Assembly: GCF_003762835.1 (NCBI RefSeq)
Contig: NZ_RJWA01000002.1
Coordinates: 806,001-870,000, forward strand
DNA length: 64,000 nt
Source of the DNA: Micromonospora sp. HM5-17
Lineage (GTDB): Bacteria; Actinomycetota; Actinomycetes; Mycobacteriales; Micromonosporaceae
Direction of reading: 5' to 3'
How positions within the stretch are numbered: position 1 is the first letter of the stretch; each line of letters starts with the position of its first letter. Positions 18,629 through 28,682 of the stretch are shown here, in pieces. Position numbers and translations under genes: made by a program. The notes beneath the pieces are model-generated. The model saw only the letters and a list, made by a program, of their open reading frames with translations. It was not told where the DNA came from and made no database searches.

Positions 18629-19273
18629 TCACCGGGCCGGCACGCCCTTCACGACGGCACCGGCCGGTACGTCACGGACAACACAGGCGCTGGCGCCGAC
18701 GGTCGCGTCGGCGCCGACCCGCCGGCCCTGGAGCACCACCGCGCCGGCGCCGATCAGCACTCCCGACTCCAGCCGGCAGTCCCCGGAGACGGCGGCGAGG
18801 GGGTTGACCGAGACGTAGTCCCCCAGCACGCAGTCGTGCGCGACGGTCGAGTTCTGGTTCAGGTGCACGTGCCGGCCGAGCGTGACGTTCGTGGTGACCC
18901 GGGCGCCGGCGAAGACCACGAGGCCGTCCCCGGCGACGAGGTCCGGCCCGACCGTCGCGTCGGGATGCACCAGGGTCGCCACCGGCAGGCCGTACCCGTC
19001 GATCCGCTGCCCGACGGCGCGCCGGACCCGGGGATCGCCGATTCCGAGCGCGACGTGGGTCTCCGGCGGCGCCTCCCGTAGCCACTCGATCGTGCCGAGG
19101 AACGGCACCTCCAGTCGGTGCAGCCGCTTCCGGTTCAGCTCCGAGGGCCGGTCGTCGACGAAGCCGAGCACCCGCCACCGCGGTCCGGTCTCCGTCGCGT
19201 TGCCGGCGCGGGCGATGTCCAGCAGTTCCCGGCCGTGCCCGCCACAGCCCACGATGACGAGATCCAGGGTCAT
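18629..19273 (-). CDS. Sugar O/N-acyltransferase, PglD/NeuD family
   Basis: This 214-residue protein has an N-terminal Rossmann-like UDP-sugar domain (LVIVGCGGHGREL, residues 5-17) and a C-terminal left-handed beta-helix of hexapeptide repeats. HPDATVG is followed by STVAHDC, which places the catalytic histidine as in PglD. PglD acetylates the 4-amino group of UDP-4-amino-4,6-dideoxy-GlcNAc to make UDP-diNAc-bacillosamine. The ATG overlaps the stop of the sugar transferase (ATGA). Confidence 0.85.
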   Translation of the reverse strand: MTLDLVIVGCGGHGRELLDIARAGNATETGPRWRVLGFVDDRPSELNRKRLHRLEVPFLGTIEWLREAPPETHVALGIGDPRVRRAVGQRIDGYGLPVATLVHPDATVGPDLVAGDGLVVFAGARVTTNVTLGRHVHLNQNSTVAHDCVLGDYVSVNPLAAVSGDCRLESGVLIGAGAVVLQGRRVGADATVGASACVVRDVPAGAVVKGVPAR

Positions 19274-20061
19274 CGGGAAAGCCGATCCGCCGGCGGGTGG
19301 GCGCGGCCGTCGGGACCGATGCGGATCTCGCGGCCGTCGGGACCGATCGGGACGCCGTCGCCGCCGCCCGGGTACCCGGCCACGACGGCGCTGCCGGTGA
19401 ACGTCGGGCTGGTGGTGCAGCCCGGTGCGGTGATGCCCCGGCGGCGGAGTACGGCGCTGACGGTCTCGACGAGGATGCGAAGGTCCAGGGCGAGGCTCCG
19501 GTTGTCGACGTACCACACGTCGTGGCGGAACCGCTCGGTGAAGGACAACTCGTTGCGGCCCCGGACCTGGGCCAACCCGGTGATGCCCGGGCGCACCTCG
19601 TGTCGGCGGGCCTCGGTCGGGGTGTAGCGGTCCAGGTACTCGACCAGCAGCGGGCGGGGACCGACCAGGCTCATCTCGCCGCGGACCACGTTCCAGAGCG
19701 TGGGCAGCTCGTCGAGACTGGTGGAGCGGAGCCAGCGGCCGAGCCGGGAGAGACGGTCGCGGTCGCTCACCACACCGGCAGCGAGGTCGACCGGGCGCAT
19801 GGTCCGGAACTTGACCAGCTCGAACAGCTCGCCGTACCGGCCGGGCCGGACCTGCCGGAACAGCACCGGCCGGCCCAGCGTCGCCGCGATCGCGACGGCG
19901 ACCACCGCCATCACCGGCGCGGCGAGCAGCAGCAGCACGACGGCGATGACCAGGTCGAGGAGGCGTTTGCTGCGCTCGTACCCGGCCCGGTCGGCGGGCC
20001 TGGACGGGGCCGGGCCGGGGTGACGCAGCCGGGGATCGTCGGTCTCCTGCTGGATCGTCAC
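19270..20061 (-). CDS. Phosphoglycosyl transferase (bacterial sugar transferase, PglC-like)
   Basis: This 263-residue protein uses a GTG start overlapping the aminotransferase stop by four bases (GTGA). It has one membrane segment (about 37-59, LLDLVIAVVLLLLAAPVM), then LFRQVRPG, VKFRTMR, the catalytic SLDELPTLWNV and MSLVGPRPLL. These are standard marks of monotopic phosphoglycosyl transferases that transfer sugar-1-phosphate to undecaprenyl phosphate, the first committed step of the repeat unit. A 40-residue glycine-rich tail follows the domain. Placement beside PglD- and PglE-like genes suggests diNAc-bacillosamine as the first sugar. Confidence 0.88.
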   Translation of the reverse strand: MTIQQETDDPRLRHPGPAPSRPADRAGYERSKRLLDLVIAVVLLLLAAPVMAVVAVAIAATLGRPVLFRQVRPGRYGELFELVKFRTMRPVDLAAGVVSDRDRLSRLGRWLRSTSLDELPTLWNVVRGEMSLVGPRPLLVEYLDRYTPTEARRHEVRPGITGLAQVRGRNELSFTERFRHDVWYVDNRSLALDLRILVETVSAVLRRRGITAPGCTTSPTFTGSAVVAGYPGGGDGVPIGPDGREIRIGPDGRAHPPADRLSR

Positions 20062-21191
20062 CGCCGGGCCTCCAGGAACTCCGAGATCGTCTCCAGGACC
20101 CGGCTGATCTGTGGCTCGGTCAGGGCCGAGCCGCTGGGCAGGGTGAGCCCCCGCGCGAACAGCCGCGCGGCGGCGCCGGTCAGCGCGGCCCGGGCCGAGG
20201 CGAAGACCGGTTGCAGGTGCATGGGCTTCCAGACCGGTCGGGTCTCGATCTGCCGTGCCCGGAGGTGGGCGGCGAGGTCGATGACGTCCCACCCGGCCTC
20301 GACCGGGTCGACGACGACGACGGTGAGCCAGCAGTTCGACCCGGGATCGTGGTCGCCGAGCAGGCGTACGCCGCCAACCGCGGCGAACAGCTTGGCGTAC
20401 CGTTCGCGCAGCTCCCGCCGGCGGGCCATCATCGCGTCCAGCCGGCAGAGCTGGGCCCGACCGAGGGCGGCGAGCACGTTGCTGAGCCGGTAGTTGTAGC
20501 CGATCTCGGTGTGCTCGTAGTGCAGCACCGGCTGGCGGGCCTGGGTCGCCAGGTACCGGCACCGGTCGACCAGGTCCGCGTCGTCGGAGACCAGCATGCC
20601 GCCACCCGAGGTGGTTATGATCTTGTTTCCGTTGAACGAGAGGGCGGCGGCCCGGCCGAAGGAGCCGGCGGGCCGGCCCCGGTAGGTCGCCCCGAGCGCC
20701 TCCGCCGCGTCCTCCACCACCGGCACCCCCGCCGCCTCACAGCGGGGCAGCAGACTCGCGTAGTCGACACACGTGCCGAACAGGTCCACCGGGATAACGG
20801 CGGCGACCCGTTCGCCGTCGGCGGTGAGCCGGTCGAGCAGGTCGGCCAGCAGCGCCACGTCGACGTTGCCGGTGGCCGGGTCGCAGTCGACGAAGACCGG
20901 CTCCGCGCCGGTGTACCGTACCGCGTTCGCGGTCGCGGCGAAGGTCAGGGTGGGCACCAGCACCACGTCGCCGGGCCCGGTGCCGAGCGCCAGCAGCGCG
21001 AGGTGCAGCGCGGCGGTCCCCGAGCTCACCGCCACCGCGTGCCCGGTGCCGACCCGCGCGGCGACCTCGCGTTCGAACTCGGCGAGTTCCGGACCGGCCG
21101 GCGCGACCCAGCCCGAGCGGAGGGCCCGCAGGACGTACGACTCCTCGAGCGCCCCGACGTCCGGGGGCGACAACAGTACGGGGCCGGTCAT
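20058..21191 (-). CDS. DegT/DnrJ/EryC1/StrS sugar aminotransferase, PglE-like
   Basis: This 377-residue PLP enzyme shows VSSGTAALHLAL, the pocket aspartate region VVEDAAEALGA and the Schiff-base lysine in SFNGNKIITTSGGGM. That lysine segment is characteristic of PglE/LegC-type aminotransferases, which aminate UDP-4-keto-6-deoxy-GlcNAc. I start at the ATG beginning MTGPVLLSPP, just before family homology; an in-frame TTG at 21275 would add 28 unlikely residues. It heads a four-gene leftward unit. Confidence 0.85.
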   Translation of the reverse strand: MTGPVLLSPPDVGALEESYVLRALRSGWVAPAGPELAEFEREVAARVGTGHAVAVSSGTAALHLALLALGTGPGDVVLVPTLTFAATANAVRYTGAEPVFVDCDPATGNVDVALLADLLDRLTADGERVAAVIPVDLFGTCVDYASLLPRCEAAGVPVVEDAAEALGATYRGRPAGSFGRAAALSFNGNKIITTSGGGMLVSDDADLVDRCRYLATQARQPVLHYEHTEIGYNYRLSNVLAALGRAQLCRLDAMMARRRELRERYAKLFAAVGGVRLLGDHDPGSNCWLTVVVVDPVEAGWDVIDLAAHLRARQIETRPVWKPMHLQPVFASARAALTGAAARLFARGLTLPSGSALTEPQISRVLETISEFLEARR

Positions 21192-21409
21192 CGGGTCGAC
21201 ACACCCGCCGGGCGGAGCGGGACGGGCTGGATCCGATGGGAACTCACGGAGCGCCTCCACGACAAAAACTCTCAAATATGGATGAAAGCGTCTAGCGGGG
21301 ACAACTACCGCTCTAACGACTCTCCAGAGGGTTCTACCGGGAGTTCGGCGAGAATTCGGACAGGTCGCGGAGTTGTCGCGATATTCGGGCAGCGGTCGCG
21401 TACCGCCGG
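21192..21409. promoter_or_regulatory. Promoter region of the leftward pglE-like unit
   Basis: This 218-bp gap lies between the aminotransferase start and the end of the histidine kinase gene, both leftward. The stretch 21260-21330 is AT-rich (ACAAAAACTCTCAAATATGG) and must carry the promoter for the bacillosamine-type unit. Boxes were not assigned. Confidence 0.35.
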
Positions 21410-23086
21410 TTACGCTGTCGGGTTACCTGGGTCGGGCGTGGCTCGCCCGTCTCGGCCCGGCCCGGCAACCGGCAGGGTGATGGTGAACGTCGTGCCGACG
21501 CCGAGCGCGCTGGCGACCCGGATCGTCCCACCGTGGTCGGTGACGATCTGCCGGACGATGGCGAGGCCGAGCCCGCTCCCGCCGGTCGTCCGGCCCCGGG
21601 CCGAGTCGGCCCGCCAGAACCGGTCGAAGACGTACGGCAACGCCTCGGGGGCGATGCCCGAACCGGTGTCCTCGACCCGGACCAGGGCCGAGCCGTCGGT
21701 GTGTTCCGCGGTGAGGGTGATCCGGCCACCCCGGCCGGTGGCGCGGAGCGCGTTCGTGATCAGGTTGCCGATCACCTGCCGCATCCGGTCCGGGTCGGCG
21801 TACACCAGCACGGGCTCGGCGGTGACGGTCAGCGACACGCCGGCGGCGTCGGCGCCCGCCCGGTGGGCCGTGTGGCAGGTCTCCAGCAGCTCCGCGAGGT
21901 CGACCGTGGTCCGGTGGTACGCCAGGCTCCCCGCCTCGGCCAGGGCGAGATCCTGGAGGTCGTCGACGATGCGTTGCTGCAGGACCGCCTCCTCGTACAG
22001 GGAGGCGAACAGGTCCGGGTCGGGCTTGATCACCCCGTCGGAGAGCGCCTCCAGGTAGCCGCGCAGGTTGGCCAGCGGCGTCCGCAGCTCGTGTGCCACG
22101 TCGGCGATGAGGCGCCGTTGCCGTTCCTCCCCGCGTTGCAGCGAATCGGCCATCCGGTTGAACGCGCGGGCCAGCATGGCCAGCTCGTCATTCCCCTCCA
22201 CCGGCACCCGGCTGGTCAGGTCGCCCCGGCCCAGGCGCTGGGAGGCGGCGGTCAGGGTGCTGATCGGCTGGAGCACCCGGTGGCTGAGCACCGCCGTCGC
22301 GAGGATCGCCACCCCGGCGACCCCGGCCGCGGCGGCCAGCAGCGGGCCGAGGACCAGCGATCGCCCGCCGACGCCGACGAAGACCCGTGCCCGGGGCGGC
22401 GCCACCCCGTCGATCCGGTCGGCGAACGCCTGGGCCAGGCAGGCGCGGTCCGGCTCGGCGGTGTAGGCGAGGCAGGCCTTCACGCGCCGGCGGTCCTCGT
22501 CGAGCGCGTCCGGCGGCTCGCGCAGATAGCCGTCGCAGGTGTCGAGCGTCGGCTGGGGCACCCTCGCCTCTTCGGCGACCGTGAACGTCGGGACCCCGTA
22601 CGCCCCCGGCGCGGCGGTGACCTCCACACCGTTGCGGGTCAGGCAGGCGGCGAAGCGTACTCCCGCGCGGTAGTCCTTGATCGCCCTCAGCGTGACCGTG
22701 GCCGCGTTCCGGCCCGCGCCGGTCAGGTCCAGCGACGGGCGCGGGTTGACCAGGGCGCTCACCTCGCCGATCGGCCGTACCGGCCGATCCGGGTCCGACT
22801 CGGTGTCGGTGTCGACGATCACCGCGCCCGACTCCGCGACCAGGTGGATCCGCTGGCCCGTCCGCCGGCCCAACTGGACCACCAGGCCGGTGACCCGCTC
22901 CCACGTGCCGTGGCGGCGAGCGTAGTCGGTGAGCTCGGTGGTGATCAGGTCGAGCTGTGCCGAGGCGGCGTCGTCCGGCGCGTTGATCTGCTGGGCGGCG
23001 CCCCGCAGGATCAGCCAGGCGGTGGCGGCGGTCGCGCTGACCGCGACGAGCATCACCAGGGCGAGCACCCGGAACCGGAAACTCAC
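21410..23086 (-). CDS. Two-component sensor histidine kinase
   Basis: This 558-residue membrane kinase has TM1 at about residues 7-28, an extracellular sensor of about 220 residues, and TM2 at about 246-266. A HAMP domain (HRVLQPISTL) follows, then a HisKA box with the phospho-acceptor His332 in VAHELRTPLANL and an HATPase with DTGSGI and GGSGLGLAI. The sensor contains four cysteines (in FAACLT, LDTCDG, VKACLA, DRACLA) that could form two disulfides. It is coupled to the response regulator by a four-base overlap. The signal is unknown. Confidence 0.9.
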   Translation of the reverse strand: MSFRFRVLALVMLVAVSATAATAWLILRGAAQQINAPDDAASAQLDLITTELTDYARRHGTWERVTGLVVQLGRRTGQRIHLVAESGAVIVDTDTESDPDRPVRPIGEVSALVNPRPSLDLTGAGRNAATVTLRAIKDYRAGVRFAACLTRNGVEVTAAPGAYGVPTFTVAEEARVPQPTLDTCDGYLREPPDALDEDRRRVKACLAYTAEPDRACLAQAFADRIDGVAPPRARVFVGVGGRSLVLGPLLAAAAGVAGVAILATAVLSHRVLQPISTLTAASQRLGRGDLTSRVPVEGNDELAMLARAFNRMADSLQRGEERQRRLIADVAHELRTPLANLRGYLEALSDGVIKPDPDLFASLYEEAVLQQRIVDDLQDLALAEAGSLAYHRTTVDLAELLETCHTAHRAGADAAGVSLTVTAEPVLVYADPDRMRQVIGNLITNALRATGRGGRITLTAEHTDGSALVRVEDTGSGIAPEALPYVFDRFWRADSARGRTTGGSGLGLAIVRQIVTDHGGTIRVASALGVGTTFTITLPVAGPGRDGRATPDPGNPTA

Positions 23087-23811
23087 GGCGATGGACCCGC
23101 CCCGGTGGAGGTGCGGGCGTCGGCCGCCGGCTCCGCCAGCCGGTAGCCGCGGCCGAAGACGGTCTGGACGTACCGCGGCGCGGCCGGATCGTCCTCGATC
23201 TTGCGGCGCAGGTTCATCACGTGCGCGTCGACCGTGCGTTCCAGGACGTAGTGGTCGAAACCGAAGGCGCGGTCGATGATCTGGCCCCGGGTGAAGACGC
23301 GGCCCGGCTCGCGGGCCAGGACCTCGAGGATGCCGAACTCCTTCGCGGTGAGGGTGACCGGGCGCCCGCCCACCCGGACCTCGAACCGGCCGGGATCGAC
23401 CTCCAGGTCACCCACCCGGAGCACGGCCTGGTTGTCGGCGCTCAACACCCCGGCGCGGCGGAGCAGCGCCCGTACCCGGGCGGCGAGCTCGCGTGGGCTG
23501 TACGGCTTGGTCACGTAGTCGTCGGCGCCGATGTCCAGCCCGAGCAGGACGTCGTCCTCGGTGGTCCGGGCGGTCAGCAGCAGGATCGGCAGGGTGGACT
23601 CGGCGCGCAGGATCCGGCAGACGTCGAGCCCGTCCACGACCGGCATCATCACGTCGAGGATCGCCAGGTCGGGTCGGCGGGACCGGCACTGCTCCAGCGC
23701 GGACCGGCCGTCGCCGACCACCAGGACACTGTGGCCCTCCCGTTCGAGGTAGACCCGAACCAGGTTCGCCTGTTTCGGGTCGTCCTCGGCGACCAGTATC
23801 CGCGCGCTCAC
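23083..23811 (-). CDS. OmpR-family response regulator
   Basis: This 242-residue protein has a receiver domain with acidic pocket EDD (9-11), phospho-acceptor Asp53 in LAILDVMMP and Lys in VTKPYSPREL. It is followed by a winged-helix DNA-binding domain (LTAKEFGILEVLA, VLERTVDAHVMNLRRKI). It is the first gene of a leftward pair with the histidine kinase. The TTTCGCGAAA palindrome lies 110 bp upstream, a plausible autoregulatory site. Confidence 0.92.
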   Translation of the reverse strand: MSARILVAEDDPKQANLVRVYLEREGHSVLVVGDGRSALEQCRSRRPDLAILDVMMPVVDGLDVCRILRAESTLPILLLTARTTEDDVLLGLDIGADDYVTKPYSPRELAARVRALLRRAGVLSADNQAVLRVGDLEVDPGRFEVRVGGRPVTLTAKEFGILEVLAREPGRVFTRGQIIDRAFGFDHYVLERTVDAHVMNLRRKIEDDPAAPRYVQTVFGRGYRLAEPAADARTSTGAGPSP

Positions 23812-23920
23812 GTTTCCCCATTCTGCCCGCTCCCGGCCGCCTCGATTGAAGCGGTGCGGTCGTGAAGAAGTGATGAAGGAGGCGTGGAGAAGCCGTCAGA
23901 CACCGCCGGTCGCCGACACG

Positions 23921-23930
23921 TTTCGCGAAA
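23921..23930. promoter_or_regulatory. Palindrome TTTCGCGAAA upstream of the response regulator
   Basis: This ten-base perfect palindrome, inside CGTTTCGCGAAAACG, lies 110 bp upstream of the response-regulator start. It shares its full core with the palindrome at 13683-13696 in the polysaccharide locus. It is immediately followed by ACGTACATAC. It could be a binding site of this regulator or another one. Confidence 0.45.
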
Positions 23931-24016
23931 ACGTACATACGGACGGTGTGGTGCGATCGCGGACGCCGCCACCGTGGGCGCGGTCGCGGACGCTGCTGCC
24001 GCCGGCCGGCAACCGC

Positions 24017-24063
24017 CGGCGGACGTCCGACCGGCTCGGGCCGGTACGGCCGGACGTCCGCCG
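24017..24063 (-). terminator. Hairpin terminator downstream of tex
   Basis: CGGCGGACGTCCG at 24017-24029 pairs perfectly with CGGACGTCCGCCG at 24051-24063, with a 21-nt loop. It begins 22 bp beyond the tex stop. No T tract follows. Confidence 0.6.
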
Positions 24064-24085
24064 ACGGGAGCGCGGGATGGGTCGC

Positions 24086-26458
24086 TCAGACCAGACCGGC
24101 GCGGCGCAGGGCGTCGGCCATCGCGCCGCCCCCGATGGAGCTGCCCGCGCCGTTCCGACCCCCCTGCCGGAACGGCTGGCCGCCGCGTCCCGGCCGGGGC
24201 TGGCCGCCGCGCGTACCCCGGTCCGACCCGCCGCCGGACGGGCGTTGCCCGCTCCCGACCTCGTCCTCCAGCCGCAGGGTGAGCGAGATCCGCTTGCGCG
24301 GCACGTCCACGTCGAGCACCTTCACCCGGACGACGTCGCCCGGCTTCACCACGTCGCGTGGGTCCTTGACGAAGGTCCGGGACATCGCCGAGACGTGCAC
24401 CAGGCCGTCCTGGTGCACCCCGACGTCGACGAACGCCCCGAACGCCGCCACGTTGGTGACCACGCCCTCCAGCAGCATCCCCGGCTTGAGGTCGGCGAGT
24501 GTTTCGACCCCGTCCGCGAAGGCGGCGGTCCGGAACGCCGGACGCGGGTCCCGACCCGGCTTCTCCAGCTCCCGGAGGATGTCGGTGACGGTCGGCAGCC
24601 CGAAGGTGTCGTCGACGAAGTCGGCGGGCCTCAGCTTGCGCAGCACCGCCGTCTTGCCGATCAGCGACGAGATGTCGCTCCCGGTGGCGGCGAGGATCCG
24701 GTGGACCACCGGGTACGCCTCGGGGTGCACGCTGGAGGCGTCCAGCGGGTCGTCCCCGTCCCGGATCCGCAGGAAGCCGGCGCACTGCTCGAACGCCTTC
24801 GGACCGAGCCGGGGGACCTGCTTGAGCTGCTGCCGGTTCCGGAACGGACCGTTGGCGTTCCGGTGCAGCACGATGTTCTCGGCGAGGCCGGCGCTGATCC
24901 CGGAGACCCGGCTCAGCAGCGGCGCGGAGGCGGTGTTGACGTCCACGCCGACGGCGTTCACACAGTCCTCGACGACGGCGTCGAGTGAGCGGGAGAGCTT
25001 CACCTCGGAGAGGTCGTGCTGGTACTGGCCGACACCGATGGAGCGCGGGTCGATCTTGACCAGTTCGGCGAGCGGGTCCTGGAGTCGGCGGGCGATCGAG
25101 ACGGCGCCCCGCAGCGAGACGTCCAGGTCGGGTAGCTCCTGCGAGGCGTACTCGCTCGCGGAGTAGACCGAGGCCCCGGCCTCGGAGACCATCACCTTGG
25201 TCAGGTTCAGCTCGGGATGCCGGCGGATCAGGTCGGCGGCGAGCCGGTCGGTCTCCCGGCTCGCCGTACCGTTGCCGATCGCGATGAGCTCGACCCGGTG
25301 CGCCCGTGCCAGCGCCGCCAGCGTCGCGATCGACGTGTCCCACTGCCGGCGCGGCTCGTGCGGATAGATCGTGTCGGTCGCCACCACCTTGCCGGTGCCG
25401 TCGACCACCGCCACCTTCACCCCGGTCCGCAGCCCGGGGTCCAGCCCCATCGTCGGCCGGCTCCCGGCCGGGGCGGCGAGCAGCAGGTCCCGCAGGTTGG
25501 CCGCGAAGACCCGGACCGCCTCGTCCTCGGCCGCCTGCCAGAGCCGCATCCGCAGGTCCGCGCCGAGGTGGATGAGGATCCGGGTCCGCCAGGCCCAGCG
25601 GACCGTGTCGGCGAGCCAGCGGTCAGCCGGCCGGCCCTGGTCGGCGATGCCGAACCGGGCAGCGATCTGCAGCTCGTACTGGGACGGTCCAACCGGTACG
25701 CCCTCCGGCGCCGGCGCATCCTCCGGGTCGAGGGTGAGGTCGAGGACCCCCTCCTTCTCGCCCCGGAACATCGCCAGGATCCGGTGCGAGGGCATCCGGG
25801 TGAACGGCTCGGCGAAGTCGAAGTAGTCGGCGAACTTGGCTCCGGCCTCCTCCTGCCCCTCGCGGACCTTCGAGACCAGCCGGCCCCGCGACCACATCTG
25901 CTCCCGCAGCGCGCCGATCAGGTCGGCGTCCTCGGCGAAGCGCTCGACCAGGATGGCCCGGGCCCCGTCCAGCGCGGCGGTCGCGTCCGCCACCCCGGCG
26001 TCCGGGTTCACGAAGCCGGCGGCGACGGTCCGCGGGTCCTGGGTCGGGTCGGCGAGCAGCGTGTCGGCCAGCGGCTCCAGCCCCGCCTCCCGGGCGATCT
26101 GCGCCTTGGTTCGCCGCTTCGGCTTGTAGGGCAGGTAGATGTCCTCCAGCCGGGCCTTCGTGTCGGCCGCCATGATCTGCGCTTCCAGAGCCTCGTCGAG
26201 CTTGCCCTGGGCGCGGATCGACTCCAGGATCGCGGCCCGCCGTTCGTCCAGTTCCCGCAGGTAGCGGAGCCGCTCCTCCAGGGTACGCAGCTGTGCGTCG
26301 TCGAGGGAGCCGGTCACCTCCTTGCGGTACCGGGCGATGAACGGCACGGTCGCCCCGCCGTCGAGCAGTTCGATGGCGGCCCGTACCTGCCGCTCGTGGA
26401 CGCCGAGTTCGTCGGCGATCCGCTCGTGTACCGGGCGGGGCTGTACAGAGGTTGTCAC
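24086..26458 (-). CDS. tex: Tex family RNA-binding transcription accessory protein
   Basis: This 790-residue cytoplasmic protein has the full Tex layout. An N-terminal helical domain ([45 protein letters not shown]) is followed by a YqgF-like fold ([17 protein letters not shown]), a [15 protein letters not shown] helix-hairpin region, and a C-terminal S1 domain ([26 protein letters not shown]). An RG/GQ-rich tail ends the protein. The GTG start at 26458 matches the family N-terminus; the open frame continues far upstream but only as antisense of the amine oxidase gene. Confidence 0.92.
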   Translation of the reverse strand: MTTSVQPRPVHERIADELGVHERQVRAAIELLDGGATVPFIARYRKEVTGSLDDAQLRTLEERLRYLRELDERRAAILESIRAQGKLDEALEAQIMAADTKARLEDIYLPYKPKRRTKAQIAREAGLEPLADTLLADPTQDPRTVAAGFVNPDAGVADATAALDGARAILVERFAEDADLIGALREQMWSRGRLVSKVREGQEEAGAKFADYFDFAEPFTRMPSHRILAMFRGEKEGVLDLTLDPEDAPAPEGVPVGPSQYELQIAARFGIADQGRPADRWLADTVRWAWRTRILIHLGADLRMRLWQAAEDEAVRVFAANLRDLLLAAPAGSRPTMGLDPGLRTGVKVAVVDGTGKVVATDTIYPHEPRRQWDTSIATLAALARAHRVELIAIGNGTASRETDRLAADLIRRHPELNLTKVMVSEAGASVYSASEYASQELPDLDVSLRGAVSIARRLQDPLAELVKIDPRSIGVGQYQHDLSEVKLSRSLDAVVEDCVNAVGVDVNTASAPLLSRVSGISAGLAENIVLHRNANGPFRNRQQLKQVPRLGPKAFEQCAGFLRIRDGDDPLDASSVHPEAYPVVHRILAATGSDISSLIGKTAVLRKLRPADFVDDTFGLPTVTDILRELEKPGRDPRPAFRTAAFADGVETLADLKPGMLLEGVVTNVAAFGAFVDVGVHQDGLVHVSAMSRTFVKDPRDVVKPGDVVRVKVLDVDVPRKRISLTLRLEDEVGSGQRPSGGGSDRGTRGGQPRPGRGGQPFRQGGRNGAGSSIGGGAMADALRRAGLV

Positions 26459-26548
26459 GGTCCTGATCCGCCTTCTCCCACTGGTCGTTCCGCCGAGCAT
26501 TGTGCCGCACGCCCCGGCGTCGCCCCGGGACGGTGGCCGGGCAGAGCG

Positions 26549-26576
26549 GATATACCCGCCGTCGGCTCTGGACAAC
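26549..26576 (-). promoter_or_regulatory. Possible sigma-70-type promoter of tex
   Basis: On the minus strand GTTGTC (26576-26571) is followed after 16 nt by TATATC (26554-26549), about 90 nt upstream of the tex GTG. The TATATC is unusual in such GC-rich DNA. Confidence 0.4.
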
Positions 26577-26683
26577 CGAGAGTGATTCGGGTTAGGTCGG
26601 CATCGGCTCGACGGATCGAGTCCGACCCATCCGGTCCATCGACCGACCGACCTGAGACCGTTCTGTGACGCGACGAGGACATC

Positions 26684-28672
26684 ATGACGCTTCTGGCCGA
26701 CGACCGGCCTGCCGGCTCCGGTGCGGGCGCTGCCGCCGTACACCCGCTGGCCCGACTGACCGCCGACGAGATCCGGGCCGCCCGGGCGCTGCTCGACCGG
26801 CACGACCTGCTCGGACCGACCGTTCGGTTCGCCCTGCTGGCCCTGGAGGAGCCGCCGAAGGAGGTGGTGCTGGCGTACACCCCGGGCGACGAGGTGGACC
26901 GCCAGGTACGCGCGGTGCTGCTCGACGTCGCCACCGGGGAGGCCCGGACCGTGGTCGCCTCGCTGACCCACGGCGAGATCCGCTCGGTGGTACGCCACGA
27001 TCCCGGCCGCGACGGGCAGCCGCCGGTGATGCTGGAGGAGTTCGCGGCGGTCGACGAGATCGTCAAGGCCGACCCGGGCTGGCGGGCGGCGATGGAACGC
27101 CGCGGCATCACCGACCTGGACCTGGTCCGGCCCTGCCCGCTCTCGGCCGGAAACTTCGACCTCCCCGGTGAGCGGGGGCGGCGGCTGCTGCGGGTTCTCT
27201 CCTTCCTGGCCCACCGGCCCGAGGACCACTGCTGGGCGCATCCCATCGACGGCGTGGTCGCGTACGTCGACCTCATCGAGCGCCGGGTCACCGAGCTGAT
27301 CGACCACGAACTGCTCCCGGTGCCGCGCGAGGAGGGCAACTTCGACGACCCGGCGTACGTCGGACCGGCCCGGACCAGCCTGAAGCCGATCGCGATCACC
27401 CAGCCCGAGGGGCCCAGCTTCTCTGTCGACGGCGACGTCGTGCGCTGGGAGAACTGGAGTTTTCGGATCGGGTTCGACCCGCGCGAGGGGCTGGTGCTGT
27501 ACCAGCTCACCATCCGCGACGGCGATCGGGAACGGCCGGTGGTCTACCGGGCGTCGATCGCCGAGATGGTGGTGCCGTACGCCGACCCGAGCCCGGTCCG
27601 CTACTGGCAGAACTACTTCGACGCCGGGGAGTACCTCCTCGGGAACCAGGTGAACTCCCTGGTGCTCGGCTGCGACTGTCTTGGGGAGATCTACTACTTC
27701 GACGCGGTGCTCGCTGACGGCGACGGCCAGCCGCGCGAGGTCCGCAACGCGATCTGCATGCACGAGGAGGACTACGGCGTGCTCTGGAAGCACACCGACC
27801 TCTTCACCGAGGCCGCCGAGACCCGCCGGCAGCGGCGGTTGGTCGTCTCCTCGTTCGTCACCGTCGGCAACTACGACTACGGCTTCTACTGGTACCTCTA
27901 CCTCGACGGCACCATCGAGCTGGAGGTGAAGCTGACCGGGGTCCTCTTCACCTCGGCGTACCGGCAGGACAGCGCCTACGCCGCCGAGGTCGCCCCGGGG
28001 CTCGGTGCGCCGTACCACCAGCACCTGTTCAGCGTCCGGCTGGACATGACGGTGGACGGGGTCCGCAACGCCGTGGACGAACTCGACGTCCGGGCGCTGC
28101 CGATCGGCCCGGAGAACCCGTACGGCAACGCCTTCACCCGGGTGGCGACCCGGTTGACCCGGGAGTCCGAGGGGGCACGCGACGCCGACGCCCGGGTCGG
28201 TCGGGTGTGGCGGATCTCCAATCCGGAGCGGCGCAACCGGCTCGGCCGGCCGGTCGGCTACCTGCTGCGGCCGGAGGGATCGACGGTGCTGCTGGCCGAT
28301 CCCCACTCGTCCGTGGCCCGCCGGGCCGGCTTCGCGACGCACAGCCTCTGGGTCACCCGGTACGACCCGGCCGAGCGGTACCCGGCGGGCGACCTGGTCA
28401 ACCAGCATCCGGGTGGTGCCGGGCTGCCGGCGTACGCGGCGGCCGACCGGCCGATCGACGGTGAGGACATCGTCCTCTGGCACACCTTCGGCACCACGCA
28501 CTTCCCCCGCCCGGAGGAGTGGCCGGTGATGCCGGTGGACCGCTGCGGCTTCACGCTGCGCCCGGACGGCTTCTTCGACCGCAACCCCACGCTCGACGTG
28601 CCGGCGGGCACGGCGGCGCACTGCGCGTCGGGCGACGGCGATCCCCACGCCGACCCGGGCGGCTGCCACTGA
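26684..28672 (+). CDS. Copper-containing primary amine oxidase
   Basis: This 662-residue enzyme oxidises primary amines to aldehydes with release of ammonia and hydrogen peroxide, using copper and self-made topaquinone. Tyr397 in VGNYDYG is the topaquinone precursor. The catalytic base is Asp313 in YFDAGEY, exactly 84 residues earlier, as in Arthrobacter globiformis oxidase. Copper ligands are His445 and His447 (YHQHLF) and His606 ([10 protein letters not shown]). No signal peptide is seen, so it is probably cytoplasmic. It is divergent from tex; physiological substrates such as tyramine or phenethylamine are inferred from family. Confidence 0.93.
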   Translation: MTLLADDRPAGSGAGAAAVHPLARLTADEIRAARALLDRHDLLGPTVRFALLALEEPPKEVVLAYTPGDEVDRQVRAVLLDVATGEARTVVASLTHGEIRSVVRHDPGRDGQPPVMLEEFAAVDEIVKADPGWRAAMERRGITDLDLVRPCPLSAGNFDLPGERGRRLLRVLSFLAHRPEDHCWAHPIDGVVAYVDLIERRVTELIDHELLPVPREEGNFDDPAYVGPARTSLKPIAITQPEGPSFSVDGDVVRWENWSFRIGFDPREGLVLYQLTIRDGDRERPVVYRASIAEMVVPYADPSPVRYWQNYFDAGEYLLGNQVNSLVLGCDCLGEIYYFDAVLADGDGQPREVRNAICMHEEDYGVLWKHTDLFTEAAETRRQRRLVVSSFVTVGNYDYGFYWYLYLDGTIELEVKLTGVLFTSAYRQDSAYAAEVAPGLGAPYHQHLFSVRLDMTVDGVRNAVDELDVRALPIGPENPYGNAFTRVATRLTRESEGARDADARVGRVWRISNPERRNRLGRPVGYLLRPEGSTVLLADPHSSVARRAGFATHSLWVTRYDPAERYPAGDLVNQHPGGAGLPAYAAADRPIDGEDIVLWHTFGTTHFPRPEEWPVMPVDRCGFTLRPDGFFDRNPTLDVPAGTAAHCASGDGDPHADPGGCH

Positions 28673-28682
28673 CGTACGCGGT

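Noticed and set aside
26459-28669. Upstream extension of the tex frame to 1527 codons
   Set aside because: It is exactly antisense to the copper amine oxidase, has no Tex homology before the GTG at 26458, and is a GC-rich shadow.
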